This document shows, piece after piece, positions 36,501-45,609 of a DNA stretch of 64,000 nucleotides. Both the position numbers and the translations under genes were made by a program. This DNA comes from Amycolatopsis sulphurea (GTDB taxonomy: Bacteria; Actinomycetota; Actinomycetes; Mycobacteriales; Pseudonocardiaceae): the NCBI RefSeq assembly GCF_002564045.1, contig NZ_PDJK01000002.1, forward strand, positions 5,146,001-5,210,000, written 5' to 3'. How positions within the stretch are numbered: the stretch's first letter is position 1; every line of letters begins with the position of its first letter. The notes beneath the pieces are model-generated. The model was not told the origin of the DNA. It searched no databases and was given only the letters and a program-made list of their open reading frames with translations.

Positions 36501-37880
36501 TCAGCGTGGCCGTCCGGGAACGCCGGGCCGGGTCTGCCATGGGTGCGGTCCGTCGAGCGGACGGTATTCCACCCCGAGTGCGTCCAGCCGGGGCAGATGG
36601 TGTTCGCGCAGCCGGGCGAGGAACTCGGCGAAGTCCCGTGGTCCACTGCTCCACGCGACCTCCGCGAAGGCGCACAGCCGGGGGAATGCCGCATAGTCCA
36701 CCCGTCGCATGCTGTCGAGGTGCTCGCTCCAAAGCTGTGCCTGCACTCCGCGCAGCCGCGGCCCGGCCAGGTCGGGTTCGTACCGGTAGACGTCTTTCAG
36801 CGTGCGGCGGTAGCCGACCGGAATCGGCTCGTCGGGATGGTCGCTCTGCCGATGGTCCAGGTAGAGCCGGTCCTCCGGGCAGAGGACTACGTCGTGGCCG
36901 AGTTCCGTGGCGCGGGCGCCGTGCGCGCCGTCGCGCCACACGCCGATCACCATCGGCGGCAGGGGGCCGGTATCCAGCACCTCGTCCCAGCCGAGCGGGG
37001 TCCGGCCGCGGGCGGTCAGGTGCTCGGCGATCGTGCGTACGAGCCTGCCGTGCGCCTCGGTCGCGCCGGGCACTTCGTCGCCGCCGAGGCCGATCACGGG
37101 GGAGGGGAAGATGTCCAGCACGTGGTCGAAGACGGCGCGGAAGAAGTCCACTGTGGACTCTGAAGGGTCGAGCAGTGCGGTGCTGATTCCCCATGCGGTC
37201 CAGACTTCCCAGCCGGCGGCCGGGTCCGGGCCGAGTTCCGGGTAGGCCGCGATGGCTGCCCTCGCGTGCCCGGGGAGGTCGATTTCCGGCACGACGGTGA
37301 CTGCGCGCTCGGCCGCGTAGGCGACGATCTCCCGCAGGTCGGCGGTGGTGTAGAAGCCGCCGTGTGGACGGCCGTCGCGTTCCGGGCCGTCGTGCCTGCC
37401 CACCATCGACGAGCGCCGCCAGCCGCCTGCCGACGTCAGCTTCGGGAACTGTGGCACCTCGATGCGCCAGCCCTGATCGTCGGTGAGATGAAGGTTGAGT
37501 ACGTTCAGCTTGTGCGCGGCCAGCAGGTCGACGAAACGCAGTACCTCGGCTTTCGTACGAAAGTGCCGGGCCACGTCCAGCAGGCAGCCGCGCCTCGGAC
37601 TGTCCTCGACCACGCCGCACGGCAGGACGAGTCCACTGTGGAGGGAGGCGGCGCGGAATGCGTCCGGCCCGGCGAGCTGACGCAGTGTCTGACGGCCGTG
37701 GTGTTCCCCGGCCGAATCGGCGGCGGACAGCGTGATCCCGCCGGGTGTGATCGCCAGCCGGTAGCCCTCCGCGGGCAGATCCGGGTCGGCTCGCACCGCG
37801 ACCGGCGCGGGCCACGGGCAGCTGCCCGGCGCCTCGGTGACCGAGACCGGACGGGGGAGCAAGGTCGCGAAACCGGGCAT
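36501..37880 (-). CDS. Beta-N-acetylhexosaminidase, GH20 family
   Basis: 459 residues. The N-terminal GH20b domain is followed by the (beta/alpha)8 domain: ARHFRTKAEVLRFVDLLAAH, LNVLNLHLTDDQGWRIEVPQ, VTVVPEIDLPGHARAAIAAY and the catalytic Asp-Glu pair in VIGLGGDEVPG. It removes terminal GlcNAc or GalNAc. No signal peptide is visible, so it should act on imported sugars. It is the last gene of the leftward operon, 15 bp after the lactonase gene. Confidence 0.93.
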   Translation of the reverse strand: MPGFATLLPRPVSVTEAPGSCPWPAPVAVRADPDLPAEGYRLAITPGGITLSAADSAGEHHGRQTLRQLAGPDAFRAASLHSGLVLPCGVVEDSPRRGCLLDVARHFRTKAEVLRFVDLLAAHKLNVLNLHLTDDQGWRIEVPQFPKLTSAGGWRRSSMVGRHDGPERDGRPHGGFYTTADLREIVAYAAERAVTVVPEIDLPGHARAAIAAYPELGPDPAAGWEVWTAWGISTALLDPSESTVDFFRAVFDHVLDIFPSPVIGLGGDEVPGATEAHGRLVRTIAEHLTARGRTPLGWDEVLDTGPLPPMVIGVWRDGAHGARATELGHDVVLCPEDRLYLDHRQSDHPDEPIPVGYRRTLKDVYRYEPDLAGPRLRGVQAQLWSEHLDSMRRVDYAAFPRLCAFAEVAWSSGPRDFAEFLARLREHHLPRLDALGVEYRPLDGPHPWQTRPGVPGRPR

Positions 37881-37895
37881 GCTCGGCCTTCTGGA

Positions 37896-39020
37896 TCAGG
37901 CGAAGAAGACCGAGTTGACGCTGGGCACCGCGAGCGAGCCGGCGGCTTTGCCGGGCAGCCCGGTCGAAGCGTCGCGGGGCAGCCAGGTGATCGTGCCGGA
38001 ACGTTGGTTGGATACGTAGAACCACCGCTCGTCAGCGTCGAGCGCGAAGTGCCTCGGCCAATTGCCGCCGGTGTCCACACTGGACGCCAGCGTCAGCTTG
38101 GAACCGTCGACGGTGAAGGTGGCGATGGTGTTCGGTCCGCGTACGGTGGCGTAGACGAACTTCCCGTCCCGGGAAACGGCGATCTCACCCGGGAAGAGGT
38201 CGCCGGTGCTGCCCGGCGGCACTGCCGGAACGACCGTGTGCGGGGTGAATTCGCCGTTGCGGGAATCCCAGCTCGCCACGGTGATCTCGGGCCGGAGTTC
38301 CTGCGCGAGATAGGCGTGTTCGCCGTCCGGGTGGAAGGCCAGGTGTCGCGGCCCCGTGCCGGTGGGCAGCGTGACCTGCTTGTGCAGCGCCAGTTTCCCG
38401 GTGGCGACGTCGAGAGCGTAGACATAGACCGAGTCCGCGCCGAGGTCCACCGACAGCACCCACTTGCCGGACGGATCGGTTACCACCTGGTGCGCATGCG
38501 CTTGACGGTCCTTGCCGGTGTGCTGCTGGAGATCAGTTGCCGCGCCGAGCTTCCCGCCGTCTTCGATCGGCAGGACGACCACGCTGCCGGAGCCGTAGTT
38601 GGCCGCCAGCACGAACTTCTGGCTGGCGTGCACCGACAGATGCGTTGGTGCAGCGCCCTGCGACGGGCTGGACCCGAGCGGCTTCGGGTTCGCCGCGTCG
38701 CTGATGTCCAGCGCGGACACTGCGCCGTCCGGGTCGCCTTCGTTGGTCACGTACAGCGTGCGGCCGTCGTGGCTGCTGTCGAACCACGACGCGTCCGGTA
38801 TTCCGGTCACGGTCCGGACCGCCGACAACGCCGGGTCGTCGCCGGTCCGGCCGACCACGTCGAGCCCGTGCCCGGCGGGCGGGGTGCTGGTGTAGCTGCC
38901 GACATACGCCGTGGTACCTGCCGGCCACGGCGTGGCTCCGGCGAGCCGCGAGCCGAGCACGGTGGCTGCTCCGGCCGCGCCTGCCGCGCCGAGGAACGTG
39001 CGACGGGATACTGCGGTCAT
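37896..39020 (-). CDS. Secreted beta-propeller lactonase (6-phosphogluconolactonase-like)
   Basis: 374 residues with a Tat signal (SRRTFLGAAGAAGAATVLGS). The seven-bladed propeller follows: AYVGSYTS, ASWFDSSHDGRTLYVTNEGD, AAPTHLSVHASQKFVLAANY, GPRHLAFHPDGEHAYLAQEL, NWPRHFALDADERWFYVSNQ. These match the Pgl/YkgB lactonase family. Export suggests it acts on lactones outside the membrane rather than in the pentose phosphate pathway. It lies 31 bp after the gntP-like gene, which may take up the resulting acid. Confidence 0.9.
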   Translation of the reverse strand: MTAVSRRTFLGAAGAAGAATVLGSRLAGATPWPAGTTAYVGSYTSTPPAGHGLDVVGRTGDDPALSAVRTVTGIPDASWFDSSHDGRTLYVTNEGDPDGAVSALDISDAANPKPLGSSPSQGAAPTHLSVHASQKFVLAANYGSGSVVVLPIEDGGKLGAATDLQQHTGKDRQAHAHQVVTDPSGKWVLSVDLGADSVYVYALDVATGKLALHKQVTLPTGTGPRHLAFHPDGEHAYLAQELRPEITVASWDSRNGEFTPHTVVPAVPPGSTGDLFPGEIAVSRDGKFVYATVRGPNTIATFTVDGSKLTLASSVDTGGNWPRHFALDADERWFYVSNQRSGTITWLPRDASTGLPGKAAGSLAVPSVNSVFFA

Positions 39021-39051
39021 CGGGTTCTCCCTGCTGTCGCGCCCAGATGGT

Positions 39052-40443
39052 TCAGACCACTGTCATGGCCAATGCTGCCACGGCGAAACCGCTCAGGGAA
39101 AGGACCGTTTCCAGCGCGGTCCAGGTCTTCAGCGTCTGTGGCACGGTCAGCCCGAAGTACCGGGACACGATCCAGAACCCACCGTCGTTCACATGGGAGG
39201 CGATGATCGAGCCCGCAGAGATGGCGACCACGATCAGTGCCAGCTGTGGTTGCGAATAGTGCAGATCGAGCACGGTCGGCGCGACGATGCCGCCGGTGGT
39301 CACGATCGCCACGGTGGCCGAGCCCTGTGCGATGCGCAGACCGCAGCTGATCACGTACGCGGCGAGGATGACCGGCAGTCCGGCGTCGCCGAGCGAACCG
39401 GCGACCGCCTTGCCGATACCGGTCGCGGACAGTACCGCGCCGAAGAACGAGCCCGCGCCCACCACCAGCAGGATCATCGCCACCGGGCGCAGGGCGTTGC
39501 CCGACAGCTGGGCGAGATCGGCACCGGTCATGCCCCGGCGGCGGCCGAGCAGCCACGAGGCGAGCAGGGTGGCGATGGTCAGCGCGATCGCCGGGGTGCC
39601 GAGGAACGCGGCCACGCCCGCCCCGGTGGAGTTCTTCGGCAGCAGGATACTGCCGAAGGTGCCCACCAGGATCAGCGCCAGCGGCACCGCGATGATGCCG
39701 CCGACCAGCGCCAACGACGGCGGGGTGCGGCCGTTGTCCTCGTCGTCCCCGGCCAGCGTCGCGAACTCCTCGGCCAGCGGCACGTTCACCCGCTTGCCGA
39801 TCCAGGTGGAGTAGAGGATGCCGCCGACGAACCAGGCGGGGATCCCGCAGATGGCGCCCATCAGGATCAGCCAGCCGAGGTCCACGTGCAGCAGTCCGGC
39901 CGCGGCGACCGGCCCCGGGTGCGGCGGGATGAACGCGTGCGTGATGGAAAGCCCGGCCAGTAACGGCATCGCGTACAGCACGATCGACCGGCCGCCCTGC
40001 TTCGCCGCCGCGTAGACCAGCGGGGCGAGCACGAAGATGCCGATGTCGAAGAACACCGGGATGCCGAAGATCAGGCCGGACAGGCCCATCGCCAGCGGCG
40101 CCCGTTTCTCGCCGAAGGCCCGCAGCAGCGCCGCGGTCAGCACCCGCGCGCCCCCGGATCGTTCCAGGATCGAACCGAGCAGGGTGCCCAGCCCGATGAT
40201 CGCGGCGATATGCCCGAGAATGCTGCCGAAACCCTTTTCCAGCAAGGAATCCGAGGTCTTCTGCGCGGTGCCGACCAGGGTGCCCACCGGCAGCCCCGCG
40301 GCCAGCGCGGTGAGCAGGCCCACCACGATCAGCGCGATGAACGGTTCGACCTTCACCTTGATGATGAGCACGAGCAGCACCGCGATGGACAGCGCGGCAA
40401 GGGTGAGCAGACCGCCGGTGCTGGTCTGCAGCCAGTGGATCAT
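39052..40443 (-). CDS. gntP: Gluconate:H+ symporter, GntP family
   Basis: 463-residue permease with 12 or more helices. GntP motifs include GLGTLLGSILERSGGARVLT, IFGIPVFFDIGIFVLAPLVY, HAFIPPHPGPVAAAGLL and HVNDGGFWIVSRYFGLTV. The family moves gluconate and related sugar acids, and some members carry D-serine (DsdX). The second option fits the neighbouring D-amino acid genes well. Its start overlaps the D-aminoacylase stop by four bases (ATGA). Confidence 0.93.
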   Translation of the reverse strand: MIHWLQTSTGGLLTLAALSIAVLLVLIIKVKVEPFIALIVVGLLTALAAGLPVGTLVGTAQKTSDSLLEKGFGSILGHIAAIIGLGTLLGSILERSGGARVLTAALLRAFGEKRAPLAMGLSGLIFGIPVFFDIGIFVLAPLVYAAAKQGGRSIVLYAMPLLAGLSITHAFIPPHPGPVAAAGLLHVDLGWLILMGAICGIPAWFVGGILYSTWIGKRVNVPLAEEFATLAGDDEDNGRTPPSLALVGGIIAVPLALILVGTFGSILLPKNSTGAGVAAFLGTPAIALTIATLLASWLLGRRRGMTGADLAQLSGNALRPVAMILLVVGAGSFFGAVLSATGIGKAVAGSLGDAGLPVILAAYVISCGLRIAQGSATVAIVTTGGIVAPTVLDLHYSQPQLALIVVAISAGSIIASHVNDGGFWIVSRYFGLTVPQTLKTWTALETVLSLSGFAVAALAMTVV

Positions 40444-42050
40444 CGACTCCTCCCGGGGTGACGAAGGGCGTGCCCGGCGAGCGCGCCTGTGGGATGGGTG
40501 TCTTCAAGCGCGGCGACGCCGTTCACAAAGACGTGGGAGATGCCCGTGGCGGGCTGCCGTGGGTCGTCGAAGGTCGCGGTGTCGGAGATCGTGTCCGGGT
40601 CGAACAGCACCAGGTCGGCGGCGTACCCGGGGCGGATCAGGCCACGGTCGGCCAAACCGAGCCGCCGTGCCGCGCGTCCGGTGAGGTGCGCGATGCAGTC
40701 GGCCAGATCGAGCACGCCCAGCTCGCGCACGTACCGGGCGAGGTAGCGTGGGAACGTGCCCCAGGCGCGGGGATGCGGCCGGTCGCCGACCAGCAGCCCG
40801 TCCGAACCACCGGTGTGCGTGCGGTGGCGCATGATCGCCAGCACGTTCTCCTCGTGCCCGACGTGCAGCAGGCAGGAGGTGCCGAGCCGCTCGTCGAGCA
40901 GCGTGTCGAAGTACAGTTCGGACGGTGGTTTTCCGGCCGCTCGCGCGGAATCGGCGACACTGCGGCCGACAAGCGCGCAGTTCTCGCTCCGGCGGACGCC
41001 GTTGATCTCGATGGTGTGCCAGTCGACCGGCACGCCGTGCGCACCGTCCGAACCGGACTCTTCCAGCGCCACGCGGATCCGCTCGCGAGTGTCCGGATCG
41101 GACAGCCGTGCCAGCGTCGCCGCCGTCCCGCCCTCGGCTGCCCAGCTGGGTAGCAGTGCGGACAGGTAGGTCGCGCCCGGCAGGTAGGGGTAGCTGTCCA
41201 GCGTGATGTCGCAGCCCTCGTCGAGCGCGTCGTCGAGCAGGCGCAGCAGTTCCGGCGCTTTTCCTTTGTTGACGGAGAAGTTCATCGTGGCGTGCGCGAG
41301 GTGCAGCGGACAGCCCGAACGGCGGGAGACCTCGATCATCTCCGCGAACGCCTCCAGCGCACCGGCCCCGTAGCTGCGGTGGTGCGGGCTGTAGTAGCCG
41401 CCGCGCTCGCCGACCACCCGGCACAGCTCGGTCAGCTCGTCGTTGCTCGCGTACATCCCCGGCATGTACGTGAGCCCGGACGACAGGCCGAACGCGCCTT
41501 CGGCCATGCTGGTCGCGACCAGCTCCTTCATCCGCGCCAGCTCGGCTTCGGTGGCCGGCCGGTCGTCCCAGCCGACGGCCAGCATCCGCACGGTCCCCTG
41601 GGGAATCAGGTAGGCGGCGTTCACCGCGATGTCCCGGTCGAGCCGGTCGAGGTACTCGCCGACCGACCGCCAGTTCCAGTCGAACCCGGCCGGATCGTCG
41701 TTCCAGCCCGCCAGCTGTCCACGCAGCGCGGCCAGCACCTCGTCGTCCACCGGTGCGTAGGAGAGCCCGTCCTGGCCCAGCACCTCGGTGGTCACGCCCT
41801 GGCTCACCTTGGCGAGATGGTCCGGCGCGACGAGCAGTTGCAGGTCCGAATGCGAGTGCATGTCGATGAACCCGGGGGAGAGTACTTGCCCGGTGGCGTC
41901 CAGCACGCGGGCCGCGGTGAGCGTGCCCGGTGCGGCGACCTCGGCGATCCGGCTGCCGGCCAGCCCGACGTCCTGGCGGACCAGGGGTGCCCCGGTGCCG
42001 TCGGCGACCTGCGCGCCGCGGATCACGGTATTCAGAGAAGTACTGCTCAT
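40440..42050 (-). CDS. N-acyl-D-amino-acid deacylase (D-aminoacylase), amidohydrolase family
   Basis: 536 residues; hydrolyses N-acyl-D-amino acids to D-amino acid and acid. The metal-binding HxH is His65-His67 in GFIDMHSHSDL. LSSGLTYMPGMYASNDEL, YSPHHRSYG, CPLHLAHATM and HVGHEENVLAIMRHR supply further ligands, and GRAARRLGLADRGLIRPGYA is the usual C-terminal signature. Where characterised family members have the metal-bridging Cys (NCG), this protein has Asp94 (GQDG). The start ATG 42050 overlaps the upstream stop by one base (TGATG). Confidence 0.92.
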   Translation of the reverse strand: MSSTSLNTVIRGAQVADGTGAPLVRQDVGLAGSRIAEVAAPGTLTAARVLDATGQVLSPGFIDMHSHSDLQLLVAPDHLAKVSQGVTTEVLGQDGLSYAPVDDEVLAALRGQLAGWNDDPAGFDWNWRSVGEYLDRLDRDIAVNAAYLIPQGTVRMLAVGWDDRPATEAELARMKELVATSMAEGAFGLSSGLTYMPGMYASNDELTELCRVVGERGGYYSPHHRSYGAGALEAFAEMIEVSRRSGCPLHLAHATMNFSVNKGKAPELLRLLDDALDEGCDITLDSYPYLPGATYLSALLPSWAAEGGTAATLARLSDPDTRERIRVALEESGSDGAHGVPVDWHTIEINGVRRSENCALVGRSVADSARAAGKPPSELYFDTLLDERLGTSCLLHVGHEENVLAIMRHRTHTGGSDGLLVGDRPHPRAWGTFPRYLARYVRELGVLDLADCIAHLTGRAARRLGLADRGLIRPGYAADLVLFDPDTISDTATFDDPRQPATGISHVFVNGVAALEDTHPTGALAGHALRHPGRSR

Positions 42051-43354
42051 CAGAACCACGTCCGTACGAAGTCGATCACGGTCTCGCCGTCGGCGTCCAC
42101 CACCGGCAGCAGCGGCCATTTGTCGAAGGTCGTGCAGGGATGGGACACGCCGAGCCGCACCCAGTCGCCGACCGCGACCGGCGAATCCGCGGGCAGGGTG
42201 AGGAAAGTGTGCTGGTCGTTCATCTTGGGCACGGTGTGCCCGGTCAGCGTGGTGACCACGCCGTCCTTGCGCAGCAGCTGGGGTTCGGGCATCCCTTCGT
42301 CGTAGGGCAGGTCGCGCTTGCCCGCGGTCAGCAGGGCCAGTTCCGCCGACGGCTTCGAGGTGACCTGCGCCCAGGCGTGGAGCGCGGGGTGGAACGTCTC
42401 CACGCCGTTGATACGGGGATGCGCGCCGAGCGGCGAGATTTCGCGGTAGAAGCCGTCGTCGTGCGTCAGGTAGGCGCCGCTGCGCAGAATCGGGAGCACG
42501 TCCAGTCCGTCCGGCCATGGCTTGGTCAGCTCGTCCACGATGCGGTCGAAGTAGGCGCTGCCGCCTGCCGTCACGTACACAGGGCCGTCGGCGAGCAGGC
42601 CCATTTCGGCGAACGAGACGGCGAGGCCGCGCATGCTGTCGATGTAGGAACTGATCTTCGCCAACGCTGTGGCGTCGCTGTGGTGCGAAAGCGCTCCTTC
42701 GTAACCACCGGCGCCCCTCAAGCTCAGAGCGGGGCTCTTCGCGACGGCTTCGGCGACCGCGTACGCCGTCGCCGAATCGCGTACGCCGGTACGCCCGCCT
42801 TCGCCGCCCAGCTCTACGAGGACGTCCACCGGCCGGGGTGCCTCCGAGAGCGCGTCGGTCATCAGCTCGACACCACGGACCGAATCGACCCAGCAGACGA
42901 ACTCGAAGTCCGGATCCGCCGCCAGCTCACCGGCCAGCCAGCGCAGGCCCGACGGGTCCACGAGCTGGTTCGCCAGCAGGATCCGGGAGACCCCGAAGGC
43001 ACGGTAGATCCGTACGTGCCCGGCGTTCGCCGCGGTGATGCCCCACGCGCCGTACGCGAGCTGCCGGGCGAACAGCTCGGGCGCCATCGTGGTCTTGCCG
43101 TGCGGCGCGAGCACGACCCCGCGTTCGGCGCACCAGCGCGCCATGGTGCGCAGGTTGTGCGCCAGCTCCGCCGCGCCGACCACCACGAACGGGCCGAAGA
43201 ACCCGTCGCCGAACAGGTTCGCGCGGCGGGTCGCGGCCTCGTCGAGGGTGAGCCCGGCGAGTGCGGGCGCGATCGAACGGAACCGCCAGTCGATGCGTTC
43301 CCCGCGCCCGGCGCGGACGGCGGCGTCCAGGGCGGTCTTACCGGAGCTGGTCAT
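42050..43354 (-). CDS. D-amino acid deaminase / D-serine dehydratase-like, fold-type III PLP enzyme
   Basis: 434 residues. LAPHGKTTMAPELFARQLAY holds the PLP lysine of the alanine-racemase N-terminal fold. The C-terminal DSD-type domain has HPALHAWAQVTSKPSAELAL, DEGMPEPQLLR and LGVSHPCTTFDKWPLLPVVD, where the His and Cys can bind zinc. It should deaminate D-serine or D-threonine to a 2-oxo acid through an enamine. It is first in the leftward operon; GAGGTG lies seven bases before the ATG. Confidence 0.9.
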   Translation of the reverse strand: MTSSGKTALDAAVRAGRGERIDWRFRSIAPALAGLTLDEAATRRANLFGDGFFGPFVVVGAAELAHNLRTMARWCAERGVVLAPHGKTTMAPELFARQLAYGAWGITAANAGHVRIYRAFGVSRILLANQLVDPSGLRWLAGELAADPDFEFVCWVDSVRGVELMTDALSEAPRPVDVLVELGGEGGRTGVRDSATAYAVAEAVAKSPALSLRGAGGYEGALSHHSDATALAKISSYIDSMRGLAVSFAEMGLLADGPVYVTAGGSAYFDRIVDELTKPWPDGLDVLPILRSGAYLTHDDGFYREISPLGAHPRINGVETFHPALHAWAQVTSKPSAELALLTAGKRDLPYDEGMPEPQLLRKDGVVTTLTGHTVPKMNDQHTFLTLPADSPVAVGDWVRLGVSHPCTTFDKWPLLPVVDADGETVIDFVRTWF

Positions 43355-43367
43355 CTCGGCACCTCGG

Positions 43368-43395
43368 TTGCGTATATTGCAACGAACGTTGCGTA
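43368..43395. promoter_or_regulatory. Candidate operator in the divergent catabolic promoter region
   Basis: TTGCGTA occurs at 43368-43374 and again at 43389-43395, 21 bp apart (two helical turns). GCAACG-AA-CGTTGC at 43379-43392 is a perfect palindrome between them. IclR-type binding is likely, given the linked regulator. Confidence 0.6.
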
Positions 43396-43463
43396 GAATG
43401 CGCTGATCAGGTGTAGCATCCCAGTCGCTACCGGTCAACGGAAAGAGAATGGGGAGTACCGCT

Positions 43464-44465
43464 GTGACGACCAGGGCGAGCGGTCCGGGCGGCCCGCCGG
43501 AGGTGCTCTGCGTGGGGGAGTCGATGGCCTTGTTCGTCCCGGCCGGACCCGGCCCGCCGGACGAGGTCCGCACCTGGCTGCGCACCGTCGGCGGAGCGGA
43601 ATCGAACGTCGCCTCGCACCTGCCCGCCCTCGGGGTGTCCAGCGCGTGGGCGAGCGCGGTCGGCGACGATCCGTTCGGCCGCGCGATCGTGCGCGAGATC
43701 GCCGCCGCGGGCGTCGGCGTCGAAGGCGTGGTCGTGGACCCGGCGCGGCCGACCGGGCTGTATCTCAAGGAGTCCGGGGCCGGCGGCAGCCCGGTGCGGT
43801 ACTACAGGAGCGGGTCGGCGGCGTCCGCGATGGGGCCGGATCTGCTTGCGCGGCTGGATTTCTCGGGGGTACGGGTGCTCCACCTGTCGGGCATCACCCC
43901 GGCGTTGTCCGGCAGCTGCGAGGCGCTCGTACGGGCGCTGCTGGACCTGCCGCGCGACGAGCTGATCGTGTCCTTCGATGTCAACCACCGTCCGGCGCTG
44001 TGGGCTGGCAGAGACCTGTCCGTGCTCCGTAAACTGACCGCCCGCGCGGACCTCGTGCTGACCGGGGACGACGAGGCGGAGCGCGTGTGGGGGACCGGTG
44101 ATCCGGCGCGGTTGCGGGAATTGCTGCCCGATCCCCGCGCGCTGGTGGTCAAGCACGGCGAACGCGGAGCGACCCTGATGGAGGGCAGCGCGGACCCGCT
44201 GTTCGCGCCCGCGCTGAGCGTCGACGTGGTCGAGCCTGTCGGCGCCGGCGACGCCTTCGCCGCCGGTTTCCTGGCCGCTACCCTGCGGGGCGCGGACCCG
44301 CTCACGCGCCTGCGTCGCGGTCATCTTCAGGCAGCTGCGACGTTGCTGACCCACGACGACGTCGGCGCGCCGTTGCCGGAACAGGTCGTGACCGAGTTGC
44401 TGAAGGCGGACGCCGAAGGCTGGGGCGCGGCGCGGCTGACCGTCGGGGGTGTGCTGGCTACGTGA
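43464..44465 (+). CDS. PfkB-family sugar kinase (2-keto-3-deoxygluconate kinase-like)
   Basis: 333 residues from GTG 43464, with GGGGAG seven bases upstream; ATG 43449 is less likely. GESMALFVPAGPG, GGAESNVASHLPALG and SAVGDDPFG are PfkB N-terminal signatures, and VVEPVGAGDAFAAGFLAATL carries the catalytic Asp. Closest family feel is KdgK, which phosphorylates 2-keto-3-deoxygluconate. That would link gluconate-type acids to central metabolism. It is the first gene of the rightward operon. Confidence 0.88.
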   Translation: MTTRASGPGGPPEVLCVGESMALFVPAGPGPPDEVRTWLRTVGGAESNVASHLPALGVSSAWASAVGDDPFGRAIVREIAAAGVGVEGVVVDPARPTGLYLKESGAGGSPVRYYRSGSAASAMGPDLLARLDFSGVRVLHLSGITPALSGSCEALVRALLDLPRDELIVSFDVNHRPALWAGRDLSVLRKLTARADLVLTGDDEAERVWGTGDPARLRELLPDPRALVVKHGERGATLMEGSADPLFAPALSVDVVEPVGAGDAFAAGFLAATLRGADPLTRLRRGHLQAAATLLTHDDVGAPLPEQVVTELLKADAEGWGAARLTVGGVLAT

Positions 44466-45220
44466 GTCAAAGCCTGGACCGCGCCCTGACGGTGCTCGAC
44501 GGTCTCGCGCGCGGCGCGCGGACACTCGACGAGCTGGCCGAAGAGATCGGCGTGCACAAGACGACCGTGTTGCGTCTCCTGCGCACCCTGGAGTCGCATC
44601 ACTTCGTACGGCGCGAAGACACCCGGCATTACCGGCTCGGCAGCGCGCTGTTCGATCTCGCGAACCAGGCGTTGGAAGAACACGACGTACGCCGTAGCTC
44701 ACATGAGGCTCTCGCGGCTCTCAACGCGCGTACGGGCCACACCGTGCACCTCGCGTCTTACGAAGACGGTGAGGTCGTGTACATCGACAAATACGAAGGC
44801 CGTCACTCGGTTCGCATGTACTCGCGCATCGGGAAACGCGCGCCACTGCATTGCACAGCAGTCGGCAAGGTTCTCGTCGCAGCGATGCCACCGGCAGAGC
44901 GTCGCGAGCTGGCGTACGCCCTGGACTACCTGGTCATGACGCCCAATACGATCACGACGCCCGAGGCGTACCTGGCGGAGCTGGATCGCGTCCAGAAGCT
45001 CGGGTACGCAGTGGACAACGCGGAGCACGAAGACTTCATCCATTGCATCGCGGCTCCGATCCGCGGCGCCGGAGGCGAGGTGCTGGCCGCGGCGTCGATT
45101 TCGGTGCCCAAGATTCTGCTCGACTACGACGGCCTGCTGGCACTTGTCCCCGAACTGCGCGCGGCCACCGGGGAAGCTTCCGTCCACAGTGGATGGACGG
45201 GGAACGGAAAGGGGCACTGA
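44462..45220 (+). CDS. IclR-family transcriptional regulator
   Basis: 252 residues from GTG 44462, overlapping the kinase stop (GTGA). The winged helix-turn-helix (TLDELAEEIGVHKTTVLRLL, RTLESHHFVRRE) is followed by the IclR effector domain with SRIGKRAPLHCTAVGKVLVA, GYAVDNAEHEDFIHCIAAPI and AASISVP. It probably controls both divergent operons through the site at 43368-43395, responding to a pathway acid. Confidence 0.94.
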   Translation: MSQSLDRALTVLDGLARGARTLDELAEEIGVHKTTVLRLLRTLESHHFVRREDTRHYRLGSALFDLANQALEEHDVRRSSHEALAALNARTGHTVHLASYEDGEVVYIDKYEGRHSVRMYSRIGKRAPLHCTAVGKVLVAAMPPAERRELAYALDYLVMTPNTITTPEAYLAELDRVQKLGYAVDNAEHEDFIHCIAAPIRGAGGEVLAAASISVPKILLDYDGLLALVPELRAATGEASVHSGWTGNGKGH

Positions 45221-45603
45221 TGGGCAAGACGGCGTTCACCACGAAGGACGCGCCGCAGCCGCCGGCGAAGTTCTCGCAGGCCGTCCGCAAGGGGAACATC
45301 CTCCAGGTGGCCGGGCAGGTCGCCTTCGACGCGGCCACCGGCGCCGTGGTCGGCGACGACGTGGCAGGCCAGACCCGCCAGGCGTTCAAGAACCTCGAAA
45401 CGGTCCTCGCCGAAGCCGGGTCGAGCCTGGCCGACGCGGTGATGGTGCGCGTGTACCTGACCGACACCAGCCACTTCGCCGCGTTCAACGAGGTCTACGA
45501 CGAGCTGATCGGCGAAGCCCCGTACCCCGGCCGTACGACGGTGTACGTCGGCCTGCCCGCCGGGCTCCTCGTGGAGATCGACGTCCTCGCGGTTGTGGAC
45601 TGA
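45220..45603 (+). CDS. ridA: RidA-family enamine/imine deaminase
   Basis: 127 residues from ATG 45220 (TGATG overlap with the regulator). The conserved core is GNILQVAGQVAFDAATGAVV, QTRQAFKNLETVLAEAGSSL and PYPGRTTVYVGLPAGLLVEI, with the catalytic Arg in the PGRTTV segment. RidA hydrolyses reactive 2-aminoacrylate-type enamines released by PLP dehydratases. Here it would clear the product of the D-amino acid deaminase of the divergent operon. Confidence 0.94.
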   Translation: MGKTAFTTKDAPQPPAKFSQAVRKGNILQVAGQVAFDAATGAVVGDDVAGQTRQAFKNLETVLAEAGSSLADAVMVRVYLTDTSHFAAFNEVYDELIGEAPYPGRTTVYVGLPAGLLVEIDVLAVVD

Positions 45604-45609
45604 ACGACT

